From NCBI GenBank assembly GCA_965657085.1, contig CBFHND010000004.1, positions 146,050 through 210,049 on the forward strand: a DNA stretch of 64,000 bases. Direction: 5' to 3'. Numbering within the stretch: the first letter of the stretch is position 1; every line of letters begins with the position of its first letter. The DNA is from CBFHND01 sp965657085. GTDB lineage: Bacteria; Pseudomonadota; Alphaproteobacteria; Rhodobacterales; Rhodobacteraceae. Both the position numbers and the translations under genes were made by a program. Of the stretch, positions 1 to 8,403 are shown one piece after another. The notes beneath the pieces are model-generated. The model ran no database searches. It was not told the origin of the DNA and saw only the letters and a program-made list of their open reading frames with translations.

Positions 1-1022
1 GCGTTGGCCTTGTCGAGGTCGGCGTCATAGGCGGGGATGGTTTCATCGAAGAAAGGCGAGCTTTCGATGATCGGGCCGCGCTGGGCGGTGGATGTGCCAC
101 GGTGCAGGGCCTTGGTGATGAACTCGCGATCCGTGGCATAGGCGATGGCCTGACGCACACGCACATCGCTGAGCTTGGGCGAGGCAGTGTTGAAGGCCAG
201 CCAGTTGATCGGCCCCACGGCGGCATAGCCATCGGTGGTGATCGACAGGTCTTCGGCCTTTTCCAGACGTTTGATCGAGGTCGACGAGGCCATGAAGGGG
301 TACATGTCCGCTTCGCCGTTTTCCATGGCGATCAGCAGGGCGCTTTCATCCTTGATGATGCGGATGATGATCTCATCCAGCTTTGGGCGGCCTTCCATGA
401 AGAAGTTGGGGTTCTTTTTCATCACCACCGCTTCGCCGGGTGTGAATTCTTCAAGCATGAAGGGACCCGAGCCTACGGGCGCGGAGTTCGCAGGGTGCGA
501 TTTGGGGTCTTGCCCGTCGCCGTAGATCGCCTTGGGCAGCACCGGCGCCAAGGCGGGCGAAAGGGCCAGCAGCAGCGCAGGGTGCGGTTTGTCGAGGTTG
601 ATCACCACGGTGTGCGCGTCCGGCGTGTCAATTGTGCTGACCGGTGCGAACATCGATTTGAAAGGGTGATTTTCCTTCGTGTTCATGATGGAGAAGGCCA
701 CGTCCTCGGATGTGACGGGCGTGCCGTCATGGAAGGTGGCGTTTTGAACGAGGTTCAGCGTCACGCTCATGCCATCCTCGGCCACGGTCCAGCTTTGGGC
801 CAGATAGGGCTGTGGATCCCAGTTTTCGTCATAGCGCAGGAGCGACGCGAAGATCTGTGTCGAGGGCACGGCGGTGGCGATGCCCGACTGCACCGAACCA
901 TTGAGGTGGCGTGGTACTTGGGTCGAGGCAATGACCAGTGTGCCGCCATCGGCAAAGACCGGTGCGGTGAGCGACGTCACGGCAAAGGCCGCAGCACCCA
1001 TCAGATGCGCAAAAGATTTCAT
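1..1022 (-). CDS. Peptide-type ABC transporter solute-binding protein (partial, N-terminal part)
   Basis: This is the start of an SBP_bac_5 family (DppA/OppA-like) periplasmic binding protein, which would deliver peptides or similar substrates to an ABC importer. The reading frame begins with ATG at 1022 and runs off the left edge, so about 340 residues are visible. Residues 1-24 form a signal peptide ending in a PVFA-D type site. Family-typical stretches follow, including the FHDGTPVTSEDVAFS block and PVGSGPFMLEEF. The LysR gene lies upstream in the same direction, and the palindrome at 1084-1106 sits in the promoter region. The transporter permease and ATPase genes are presumably beyond the edge. 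The family is clear; the substrate is not. Confidence 0.9.
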   Translation of the reverse strand, partial: MKSFAHLMGAAAFAVTSLTAPVFADGGTLVIASTQVPRHLNGSVQSGIATAVPSTQIFASLLRYDENWDPQPYLAQSWTVAEDGMSVTLNLVQNATFHDGTPVTSEDVAFSIMNTKENHPFKSMFAPVSTIDTPDAHTVVINLDKPHPALLLALSPALAPVLPKAIYGDGQDPKSHPANSAPVGSGPFMLEEFTPGEAVVMKKNPNFFMEGRPKLDEIIIRIIKDESALLIAMENGEADMYPFMASSTSIKRLEKAEDLSITTDGYAAVGPINWLAFNTASPKLSDVRVRQAIAYATDREFITKALHRGTSTAQRGPIIESSPFFDETIPAYDADLDKAN

Positions 1023-1083
1023 GGTGAACTCCCAGGTTGGACTTGGCTTTTTTGATTGCTCTCAGGCTAGCCGCGCCCTTTGT

Positions 1084-1106
1084 CACATGAAACAGTGTTT
1101 TGTGTG
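1084..1106. promoter_or_regulatory. Imperfect 23-bp palindrome upstream of the binding-protein gene
   Basis: The two arms CACAtgAAACA and TGTTTtgTGTG surround a central G, and 9 of 11 base pairs match. It sits about 60 bp upstream of the ATG at 1022, in an AT-rich patch between the LysR gene and the binding-protein gene. The position and symmetry fit an operator for a dimeric repressor or activator. The neighbouring LysR protein is one candidate, although the site is not a plain T-N11-A box. Function is inferred. Confidence 0.4.
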
Positions 1107-1146
1107 ATGATTAAGTGCATTAAATGGGGGAATGGGCTGCGCGGGC

Positions 1147-2070
1147 CTAGGGCGCCAGCGACAAGTCCGAGAAGATGCCAGAGGCGGCAAGGTCGGTGGA
1201 AATGGTCAAAACAGCCTGCACCACGGCGGATTGATCGGCCCCTTGGGCATAGGCCACGCCCAGTTCCGGCGCATCCAGCGGCCCCAGGAGCGGGCGCACC
1301 GCATAGCCGGTTTCGGGCTGCTTGTCCGCGTGACCCACGATATTCAGTAATGAATACCCCAAGTTGGCAGCCACCAGCCCGCGCAGCACCGAGGATGATT
1401 TGGTTGTGTGCGCCACCTTGGGCTTCAACCCTTGGGCGGCAAAGAGCTGGCGGAAATAAGTCTCTGTCGCCGGCAGGTCCAGCATGATCATGGGCTTATC
1501 CGCAAGGTCGGCCAGCCGCAGAGCGGGTTTTGCACACAGCGGCGATGTCGCTGGCAAAAGCGCAAAGGGCCGTGCCCGAAAAAGCGGCAGAAACGGCTGG
1601 TTGGGTCGCAATGTGCGCCGATACGTGATCGCCATCTCGACCTCACCGCTCAGCAACAGATCGCTGATCTGTTCCATGTCCCCTTCGCGCAACTCGATGC
1701 GGATCGCCGGATAAAGCGAGGAAATACGCGTCAACAGGGGCGGCAGAACGTAAGGTGCTGTAGGCGCATAACAGGCCATGCGCAGGGTGCCCGCCGGGTC
1801 CGTTTCCAACCCTGCAAGCCCCGCATCAAAGGCCTGGCATTGTTCAAGAAAGGCCGCCACCTGATCCCCGACCGCGCGGCCCGTGTCCGTGGGCACGATG
1901 CCCTTGGCCGGGATGCGGCGAAAGAGCGGGGTGCCTACCGTGGCCTCGATCAGGTCGATGGCCGCGGTGATCGAGGATTGCGAAATATTCATATCCTCGG
2001 CCGCGCGGGCAATCGATCCAAAGCGCAAGGCGGCATCGTAATAGCGCAATTGCTTGAAGGTGAAACGCAT
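1147..2070 (-). CDS. LysR family transcriptional regulator
   Basis: A 307-residue LysR-type regulator of ordinary family length. Residues 1-60 form the winged helix-turn-helix (FKQLRYYDAALRFGSIARAA, then SQSSITAAIDLIE). The rest is a type 2 periplasmic-binding-protein-like effector domain. It lies between the co-directional solute-binding-protein gene and the divergently transcribed amidohydrolase, the standard arrangement for a LysR protein that controls its neighbours. A reasonable inference is that it regulates uptake and hydrolysis of one substrate by these two loci. The effector is unknown. Confidence 0.92.
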   Translation of the reverse strand: MRFTFKQLRYYDAALRFGSIARAAEDMNISQSSITAAIDLIEATVGTPLFRRIPAKGIVPTDTGRAVGDQVAAFLEQCQAFDAGLAGLETDPAGTLRMACYAPTAPYVLPPLLTRISSLYPAIRIELREGDMEQISDLLLSGEVEMAITYRRTLRPNQPFLPLFRARPFALLPATSPLCAKPALRLADLADKPMIMLDLPATETYFRQLFAAQGLKPKVAHTTKSSSVLRGLVAANLGYSLLNIVGHADKQPETGYAVRPLLGPLDAPELGVAYAQGADQSAVVQAVLTISTDLAASGIFSDLSLAP

Positions 2071-2137
2071 TCTCTTGGCCTATTCAATGTGGTTTAGGGT
2101 GACAGTAAATCTATTTTGTGGCGGGTCCAAGCTGCGA

Positions 2138-2152
2138 TAGGCCTTAGGCCTA
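2138..2152. promoter_or_regulatory. Palindrome in the LysR/amidohydrolase divergent promoter region
   Basis: TAGGCC-TTA-GGCCTA is a perfect 6-3-6 inverted repeat, directly before the ribosome-binding site (AAGGGGGA, about 2155-2161) of the amidohydrolase. A protein bound here would be well placed to control the amidohydrolase. A role as an RNA hairpin in the leader is equally possible. Confidence 0.3.
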
Positions 2153-2166
2153 CCAAGGGGGACGCC

Positions 2167-3792
2167 ATGGCCGACATCACTGTTTTCAAAGCGAAAAAAA
2201 TCATCACCATGGACCCGGCCAAGGCCGAAGCGACCCATGTTGCGGTGCGCGAGGGTCGCATTCTGGCTGTGGGTGGCGCGGATTGTGCCGATCAATGGGG
2301 CGACGTGATGCGCGATGACCGGCTTGCCGACGCGGTGATCATGCCGGGGCTGGTCGAGGGCCATGCGCACATGATGGCGGGCGCGATGTGGCAATATGCT
2401 TATGCAGGCTATCACGACCGTATCGACGTGCAGGGCAAGCTTTGGAAGGGCATGCGCGATATCGATGCGGTGATCGCGGGGCTGACGGACTATGCGGCGG
2501 GGCTTGAGGAGGACGCGCCGCTTGTCGGCTGGGGGTTTGATCCGATCTTTCTGCGGTCCGAACGGCTCAGTCGCAAGCATCTGGATCAGATCAGCACAGA
2601 CCGCCCCATCGCGATCATTTTCTCCAACTTTCACCTGATGTGTGTGAATTCCAAGGCTCTGGAACTGGCCGGCTATGACGAAGGCACCAATGCCGAGGGT
2701 GTGGTGAAGGGCGCCGATGGCATGCCAACCGGGGAACTGCAGGAAATGGCCGCGATGTTCCCGGTCATGCGGCGCCTTGGCATCGATTTCCGCGGTCTCA
2801 GCCAGACCGAACACAGCATCCGGGCCTATGGTGAGGTGGCACAGCGGGCCGGGGTCACCACCATTACGGATCTCTTTTCGTCGATGGAAGATGAGGATTT
2901 GAAGGTCATGCGGGCCGTCACGGGTGCGGACGACTTCCCCCTGCGCATCGTGCCTGTGCTTGGTGCAATGGGCGCGCCACTCGAAATCGCCGACAAAGCA
3001 CAGCGCATGGCCAAGCACAGCACGGACAAGCTGCGATTGGGGGCGGTCAAGCTGATGACGGACGGGTCGATCCAGGGCTGGACCGCGCGGGTGCGCTGGC
3101 CGGGCTACGTCGGTGGACAGCCCAATGGCATCTGGAACACCGCGCCTGAACAGATCCACGCACTGGTGATGGAAATGCAGGCGCGGGGCATTCAGATGCA
3201 CATCCATGTCAATGGAGACGAATCTGCCGCCGTGTCACTGGACGCGATCGAGGCCGCCTTGCGCGCGCATCCGGGTCAGGGGCATCGCCACGTGTTGCAA
3301 CACTGCCAGATGATGGATCGGGGTTTGTTCGAACGGGCTGTCGAGCTGGGGGTCTGCTGCAACATATTTTCCAATCATATCTGGTACTTCGGGGACCAGC
3401 ACGCGGAACTTACGCTGGGCCGTGACCGGGCCGAACGGATGAACGCCGCGCGCACGGCGCTGGATACGGGCGTGCATGTGGCGTTGCATTCGGACGCACC
3501 GGTGACGCCGCTTGGCCCACTTTTCACCGCGTGGTGCGCGGTGAACCGGCGGACCATGACTGATGCGACATTGGGTGAAGGGGAGCGGATCTCCGTGGCC
3601 GAGGCGCTGCGTGCGATCACCATGGGCGCGGCCTATACGCTGAAACTGGATACCGAGATTGGGTCGATCAGCCCTGGCAAGCGCGCGGATTTCGCAGTTC
3701 TGGGGCAGGACCCGACTGCGGTCGATCCGCTGGCGCTGAAGGACGTGCCTGTTCTGGGCACGGTCATGGGCGGCCGGGTGCACCTGTTGTGA
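2167..3792 (+). CDS. Amidohydrolase family protein (Amidohydro_3 / YtcJ-like)
   Basis: A 541-residue metal-dependent hydrolase of the YtcJ/Amidohydro_3 group, predicted cytosolic. The N-terminal HxH metal motif is visible in VEGHAHMM, followed by an HIHVNGDE segment, HCQMMD and the late HSDAPVTPLGP aspartate motif, then a C-terminal GKRADFAVL sheet. I chose ATG 2167 because AAGGGGGA precedes it and the protein then starts MADITVFKAKKI; a start at 2116 would add residues with no similarity to the family. Its stop overlaps the start of the COG0523 GTPase by four bases (GTGA), so the two are translationally coupled. The substrate is not determined; exoenzyme- and formamidase-like functions exist in this family. 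Confidence 0.9.
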   Translation: MADITVFKAKKIITMDPAKAEATHVAVREGRILAVGGADCADQWGDVMRDDRLADAVIMPGLVEGHAHMMAGAMWQYAYAGYHDRIDVQGKLWKGMRDIDAVIAGLTDYAAGLEEDAPLVGWGFDPIFLRSERLSRKHLDQISTDRPIAIIFSNFHLMCVNSKALELAGYDEGTNAEGVVKGADGMPTGELQEMAAMFPVMRRLGIDFRGLSQTEHSIRAYGEVAQRAGVTTITDLFSSMEDEDLKVMRAVTGADDFPLRIVPVLGAMGAPLEIADKAQRMAKHSTDKLRLGAVKLMTDGSIQGWTARVRWPGYVGGQPNGIWNTAPEQIHALVMEMQARGIQMHIHVNGDESAAVSLDAIEAALRAHPGQGHRHVLQHCQMMDRGLFERAVELGVCCNIFSNHIWYFGDQHAELTLGRDRAERMNAARTALDTGVHVALHSDAPVTPLGPLFTAWCAVNRRTMTDATLGEGERISVAEALRAITMGAAYTLKLDTEIGSISPGKRADFAVLGQDPTAVDPLALKDVPVLGTVMGGRVHLL

Positions 3793-4652
3793 GCCGCCTG
3801 CCGCTGACCGTCATCGGCGGGTATCTGGGCGCGGGCAAGACGACCCTGATCAATCGGCTGCTGGCAGAGGACCATGGCCAGAAGGTTCTGGTCATGGTCA
3901 ACGATTTCGGGGCGATCAACATCGATGCAACCCTGATTGCCAAAGCCAGTGACGACATGGTGGAGCTGTCGAACGGCTGTGTATGCTGCACCATGGGCAA
4001 CGATCTGTTCATGGCCATTGGCGACGTGCTGGACCGCGATCCACGGCCCGAACACCTGGTGATCGAGGCAAGCGGCGTGGCCGATCCTGCGCGCATCGCA
4101 CAGGTGGCGATGGCTGAACCCGACCTCAGCTATGGCGGGATCGCGGTGGTGGTGGATGCGCTGGCCTATGACACCCTGTCGCGCGATCCGCAGATCGGCG
4201 CGCAGGTGCGGGGTCAGGTGGATGTGGCCGATGCGCTGCTGATCTCAAAAGGGGCGGTGCCCGAGGCCCTTGGCCCGCGCGATGTTCCGGTGATTGATCT
4301 GGCGCAGACAGGGGCGGTCGCCCCGCTGATCCTTGGGGCGCCTTTGGCCGAAGGACCGCGCAGCGCGGGGCAGGTGCATCCCGACTACGTGGCCTGGCAG
4401 TTTCAAGGCGACGATGTGCTGGACCGTGCCGCCCTCATCGCCCGATTGGACAAACGCCCCAAGGGCCTGATGCGCATCAAGGGCTTTGTCATGGCCCCCG
4501 AGGGCCGAGGGTTCGAAGTGCATTGCGTGGGCCGCCAACAAAGCCTGAAACCCGCGCAGAGTATCACGGCCACGCAACTGGTCGCCATTGGCCCCAAGGG
4601 CCGCGTCAGCCGCGACGAGATCGACGCGTGGTGGCGCGCGGCGCAGGGGTAG
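3789..4652 (+). CDS. COG0523 (CobW-like) GTPase, putative metallochaperone
   Basis: A 287-residue G3E-family P-loop GTPase. The Walker A motif is GGYLGAGKTT near residue 10. The metal-binding CxCC motif appears in SNGCVCCTMG near residue 60, and the G4-like region and a CobW C-terminal domain follow. COG0523 proteins insert or traffic zinc, cobalt or iron. The GTG start overlaps the amidohydrolase stop by four bases, which suggests this copy serves that hydrolase. It lacks an obvious His-rich tail. It could instead be a general cobalamin/zinc homeostasis protein, but no cob genes or Zur-box-like site are seen nearby. Confidence 0.88.
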   Translation: MSRLPLTVIGGYLGAGKTTLINRLLAEDHGQKVLVMVNDFGAINIDATLIAKASDDMVELSNGCVCCTMGNDLFMAIGDVLDRDPRPEHLVIEASGVADPARIAQVAMAEPDLSYGGIAVVVDALAYDTLSRDPQIGAQVRGQVDVADALLISKGAVPEALGPRDVPVIDLAQTGAVAPLILGAPLAEGPRSAGQVHPDYVAWQFQGDDVLDRAALIARLDKRPKGLMRIKGFVMAPEGRGFEVHCVGRQQSLKPAQSITATQLVAIGPKGRVSRDEIDAWWRAAQG

Positions 4653-4653
4653 G

Positions 4654-4671
4654 GCGGTCTGATCTGACCGC
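4654..4671 (+). terminator. Hairpin after the COG0523 gene
   Basis: GCGGTC-TGATCT-GACCGC is a 6-bp perfect stem with a 6-nt loop, starting two bases after the TAG stop. There is no T-run, so it is only a weak terminator candidate. The arm GCGGTCTG recurs in the inverted repeat that follows, so it may belong to that element. Confidence 0.35.
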
Positions 4672-4675
4672 GATA

Positions 4676-4814
4676 GCCGTGCATCGCCAGACCGCGGAAT
4701 GGCGACCATTCAAAGCCGCGGCGCACTTTATGGTAGCAAGAACATCTTTCCTCAGAGCTTTGCGCCAACGTCACCCGATCACCAGCCCCGGGGGGCGGTC
4801 TGGCGATGCACGGC
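4676..4814. repeat. Intergenic element with perfect 20-bp terminal inverted repeats
   Basis: The sequence gccgtgcatcgccagaccgc at 4676-4695 is the exact reverse complement of 4795-4814; 99 bp lie between. The element fills most of the 207-bp convergent gap between the COG0523 gene and ygfZ. No coding sequence is credible in it and no target-site duplication is visible at the ends. The size and terminal repeats resemble a small non-autonomous element or a REP/BIME-like intergenic repeat. Transcribed, it would form a long stem. Confidence 0.55.
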
Positions 4815-4859
4815 GGCTTCGCCTTGAGTCCGTGCTTGGAAAATTCAAATGGTGGCGCC

Positions 4860-5597
4860 TTAGTCGATGCGCTGCACCGTCGCTTCACCTGCGGTCATCT
4901 CGTCCGTCACCCTGTCAAAGCGCAGATAGGCCAGCCCGGTGTCGCCCGCGCGGCTGTGCAAGGTGCCTGCGACCTTGCCGTTCGCTGTGATCTCTGCCCC
5001 CGGTTCGACAGTCCCGTCGATGCGAACCCGCGCCAGCCCCTTGCGCAACTCGGTCTTGTGTTTCATCCGCGCGGTGACTTCCTGCCCCACGTAGCACCCC
5101 TTTCGGAAATCCACGCCATTCAACCGCTCAAACCCCATCTCTAGGATAAAGCTGTCAGATGTCAGCTCAGCACCTGCTTCGGGCACCATGTGGTCCACGC
5201 GCAGGGCGGTCCAATCGGTGGCATCCTCCTGCTGCGGCGTATCGCGGTAGGCCCGCCAGCCAAGCGCGGTATGACGCGGATCGGCGAAACCATCGTCGGG
5301 TGCTGCGCCGGTGCCCCGGTGCAGATGCAATCCGGCCTCTTTGATCTGCACATCCGCGCGCAGCTTGTACATGCCCAGTCGCTGCACAAGCATCGCCGCT
5401 TGGCCAGCATCCGCATCCAGCAGAACCGCATCGCCGTCCGCGACCAGAAAGAAATCGGCCATATACTTGCCCTGTGGCGTCAGCAGGGCGGCATAGACCA
5501 TCCCCTGATCCAGCTTGGCCACATCGTTGGTGACCAGTCCTTGCAGGAATTCGTGGGTGTCGGCGCCACTCAGGCGCAGGATCGTGCGGTTGGTCAT
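4860..5597 (-). CDS. ygfZ: Folate-binding YgfZ/CAF17 family protein
   Basis: A 245-residue relative of the glycine-cleavage T protein that binds tetrahydrofolate and supports maturation of a subset of iron-sulfur enzymes. The diagnostic KGCYVGQE motif with its conserved cysteine is near residue 155. The N-terminal part (LSGADTHEFLQGLVTNDV) is also characteristic. I prefer ATG 5597, which gives MTNRTILRLSG; a start nine codons upstream has no family support. It is transcribed alone, between two genes on the other strand. Confidence 0.9.
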   Translation of the reverse strand: MTNRTILRLSGADTHEFLQGLVTNDVAKLDQGMVYAALLTPQGKYMADFFLVADGDAVLLDADAGQAAMLVQRLGMYKLRADVQIKEAGLHLHRGTGAAPDDGFADPRHTALGWRAYRDTPQQEDATDWTALRVDHMVPEAGAELTSDSFILEMGFERLNGVDFRKGCYVGQEVTARMKHKTELRKGLARVRIDGTVEPGAEITANGKVAGTLHSRAGDTGLAYLRFDRVTDEMTAGEATVQRID

Positions 5598-5667
5598 GGT
5601 GCGGGGCTCCCCTTGGCGCATCATCTGTCATATAGCAGGGGCGGGACGTTTCAAAAGGGGGGCCTTC

Positions 5668-6339
5668 GTGCGCGCGCCGATTTCCATCGTGATTCCAACG
5701 CTGAATGCCGGGGCTGGCCTGTCTGGGTGCCTTGGCGCTCTGATGGAAGGGCTGGAGGCCGGGCTGATCCGCGAGTTGATCGTCAGTGACGGCGGATCGG
5801 GTGATGAAACCGTGGCCATCGCCCGCGCGTGGGGGGCCGAGATCGTGACCGGCCCCGCGTCGCGCGGCGGGCAGTTGCGGCGCGGTTGTGAAGCGGCGCG
5901 GGGCGATTGGTTGCTGGTGATCCATGCCGATACGGAATTGCAGCCCGGTTGGACCAATGCCGTGGCGCACCACCTCAACGCCGGGCCGGGCCGCGCGGGG
6001 TGGTTCCGCCTGCGCTTTGACGCGGGCGGGCGGCTGGTGGCGGGCTGGGCCAACATGCGCAGCCGCATGGGCCTGCCTTATGGCGATCAGGGGTTGCTGG
6101 TGCCGCGCAGCCTTTATGACGCGGTGGGCGGATATCCCGATCAGCCTTTGATGGAGGATGTGGCCATGGCGCGCGCCCTGCGCGGGCGGCTGACCCCGCT
6201 GGATGCTGTGGCGCAAACCAGCGCGTCAAAGTATCGGGCGCAAGGTTGGCTGCGCCGTGGCGGGCGCAATCTGTGGACGCTGGCGCGGTATTTCATGGGT
6301 GTGGATGTGGACAGGTTGGCCGCCGCGTACCGACGCTAG
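5668..6339 (+). CDS. Family 2 glycosyltransferase (TIGR04283-like)
   Basis: A 223-residue GT-A fold glycosyltransferase. ISIVIPTLNAG opens the fold, ELIVSDGGSGDET carries the first nucleotide-binding aspartates, and VIHADTEL provides the DxD-equivalent metal motif. The short length and the C-terminal WLRRGGRN / LARYFMGV motif match the TIGR04283 group, often found with arsenosugar or lipid-related loci. The start is GTG 5668, preceded by AAAAGGGGGG; earlier starts would run antisense into ygfZ. It is convergent with the ABC exporter, whose stop is 9 bp away. Acceptor and donor are unknown. Confidence 0.82.
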   Translation: MRAPISIVIPTLNAGAGLSGCLGALMEGLEAGLIRELIVSDGGSGDETVAIARAWGAEIVTGPASRGGQLRRGCEAARGDWLLVIHADTELQPGWTNAVAHHLNAGPGRAGWFRLRFDAGGRLVAGWANMRSRMGLPYGDQGLLVPRSLYDAVGGYPDQPLMEDVAMARALRGRLTPLDAVAQTSASKYRAQGWLRRGGRNLWTLARYFMGVDVDRLAAAYRR

Positions 6340-6348
6340 GGCCGCACC

Positions 6349-8250
6349 CTACTTGAACAACCGTGCGCGCACACGCGCCAGAAGTCCCGGCCGTCCGCTG
6401 GGTGCTGCATCAAAGGTCCGCTCAAGCGCTTGCGCGCCTGACACGTCAACCACCGCCTTGCCGTCCTGAAACTGCAGCCGGTAGAGATCGGCATAGATGC
6501 CGCCACGGTCCAGAAGGTTTTCGTGGGTGCCTTCGTCCATCACGCGGCCCCGGTCCATCACCACGATCTTGTCCGCGCCACGGATGGTGGAAAGACGGTG
6601 GGCGATCACGATGGTCGTGCGCCCTGCCGCCAACCGGTCCAGCGCCTCTTGCACCACGTGTTCCGATTGCGCATCCAGAGCCGAGGTCGCCTCGTCCAGC
6701 AGAAGGATGGGCGTGTCGCGCAACAGCGCCCTGGCGATCACCACACGCTGGCGTTGCCCGCCTGACAGGGCCGACCCGCGCGGCCCCACGGGCGTATCAA
6801 GGCCCGCAGGCAACTTGTCGAGGAAATCCGACACATGCGCGGCATCCAGCACCGTCTTGAGCCGCGCATCGGACACATCCGTACGGCCCAGCAGGATATT
6901 CTCGCGCAGGGTTTCGTCGAACAGCAGTGCCTCCTGCGTGACCACTGAAAACAGGCTGCGCAGATCATCGAGCGCCATGTCCGTGGCAGCGACCCCGCCG
7001 ATGCGTACCTTGCCCTGCTGCGGATCGACCAGACGGGTCAGCAGGTTGAAGATGGTCGATTTGCCTGCGCCCGAGGCCCCAACCAGCGCCGTGGTCTTGC
7101 CCGGTGCGGCGGTCACGCTCAGATCATGCAGCACGGTGGTGTCGCCATAAGCCAGCGTCACACCGTCCAGAACGATTTCAGGTGTGCCGGTGGGGGCGGG
7201 TTCGGGTTTGGCCGCCGAGGCGAGGCGCACAGGTGCGTCCAGCAATTCCTTGATGCGTTCGATGGCGGCTGCAGCCACCTGCCACAGCCCCGAAATCGCG
7301 CCCAACCGGCGCAGCGGGTCAAAGGCAAAGCCCATGGCGGTGAAAAAGGTCATGAACTGGCCGATGGTCTTTTCGCCCGCGATGATCTCGGCCCCGCCAT
7401 ACAGGATCACGGCCATGAACCCGATGCCAGACATGATGTCGATCATCGCCGGGATGGCCGAGCCGCCGAAAGCCGCGCGGACCTCGGTGCGCACGAATTG
7501 GCGCGTCAGGTTCTGGTATTGGCGTGACTGGTATTGCTCAAGCGCGTTCAGCTTGATCTGCACGATGCCGTGGAACACTTCGTCCAGACGGGTGGACAGA
7601 TGCGCGCCCAGATCGCGTGCCTGCCGGGCCTGACGGCGCACATAGCGTTGCGCCATCGCCGCAGGCAGCACCAGAAGGGGCGTGCCCACACAGGCCAGAA
7701 GCGCCCACATCGGATCAACGCTGATGGCCACGCCGATCAGCACGAAAAGACCGATGAAATCACGCCCCGCGCCGGTGATGATCGCCTTCCACACGTCTCC
7801 CACGGCGTTCACGTCCGATTGCACCCGCTGGATCAGGAACCCCGGCGGATGCGCCTGGTGAAAAGCGCCGTCAAGCTTCATCATGTGCGCCAGCAGATCG
7901 ATGCGCAGTTCGGCTGCGGTGCGCTGGGCGATGTTGGTCAGGATCACCTTTTGCGCCACCGACGAAAAGGCGCGCACCACGAAAATGCCCACCAGCAGAA
8001 CACCCACCCAGATCAGCATGTTGCGGTTTCCGGCCACGAAGACGTCGTCGAACATCGGCTGCATCATGTAGCTGAGCGCGCCCAGCATCGATCCTTCGAG
8101 GATCATGAAGAAGACCGCAACCATCAGCAGCGGCGTGTGCTTGCGCAGGTACACCCGCCACAGCCAGCCAATCAGGTGCCGCGACGCATAGTCCTCGCGC
8201 CCCTTTTCGGGGGCGGCGTCAGCGGGGGGCGGAGGTGGGGAAGACGTCAC
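6349..8250 (-). CDS. ABC exporter, fused permease and ATPase (MsbA-like)
   Basis: A 633-residue half-size exporter: a proline-rich N-terminus, about six membrane helices (residues 40-330), then an ATPase domain with Walker A GASGAGKS, signature LSGGQ, Walker B ILLLDEATSALD and the switch histidine in IVIAHRLSTI. Such proteins dimerise and flip lipids or export hydrophobic compounds; lipid A core export (MsbA) is the default prediction. The GTG start at 8250 is uncertain. The frame stays open far upstream, but that extension runs antisense through the aminotransferase gene and is not credible. The C-terminal tail after residue 600 is poorly conserved. Confidence 0.88.
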   Translation of the reverse strand: MTSSPPPPPADAAPEKGREDYASRHLIGWLWRVYLRKHTPLLMVAVFFMILEGSMLGALSYMMQPMFDDVFVAGNRNMLIWVGVLLVGIFVVRAFSSVAQKVILTNIAQRTAAELRIDLLAHMMKLDGAFHQAHPPGFLIQRVQSDVNAVGDVWKAIITGAGRDFIGLFVLIGVAISVDPMWALLACVGTPLLVLPAAMAQRYVRRQARQARDLGAHLSTRLDEVFHGIVQIKLNALEQYQSRQYQNLTRQFVRTEVRAAFGGSAIPAMIDIMSGIGFMAVILYGGAEIIAGEKTIGQFMTFFTAMGFAFDPLRRLGAISGLWQVAAAAIERIKELLDAPVRLASAAKPEPAPTGTPEIVLDGVTLAYGDTTVLHDLSVTAAPGKTTALVGASGAGKSTIFNLLTRLVDPQQGKVRIGGVAATDMALDDLRSLFSVVTQEALLFDETLRENILLGRTDVSDARLKTVLDAAHVSDFLDKLPAGLDTPVGPRGSALSGGQRQRVVIARALLRDTPILLLDEATSALDAQSEHVVQEALDRLAAGRTTIVIAHRLSTIRGADKIVVMDRGRVMDEGTHENLLDRGGIYADLYRLQFQDGKAVVDVSGAQALERTFDAAPSGRPGLLARVRARLFK

Positions 8251-8403
8251 GATTGCCTGTGCTCGCGGCTGGTTTGCCGCGCCTCGTGGTTTGGGTTGGA
8301 TTCGGTTTACTGTGCTGTAATCGGCCACGCAAGCGTCGCGCGCGATTGACGCCGCGCCGCACGCGGTTAGGTTGCCATCCAAACCAGCCCAAAGGAACGA
8401 TCC

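Noticed and set aside
2080..3207. A 375-codon open frame opposite the amidohydrolase
   Set aside because: It is His/Arg-rich shadow coding with no domains; the plus-strand gene has metal motifs and a ribosome-binding site.
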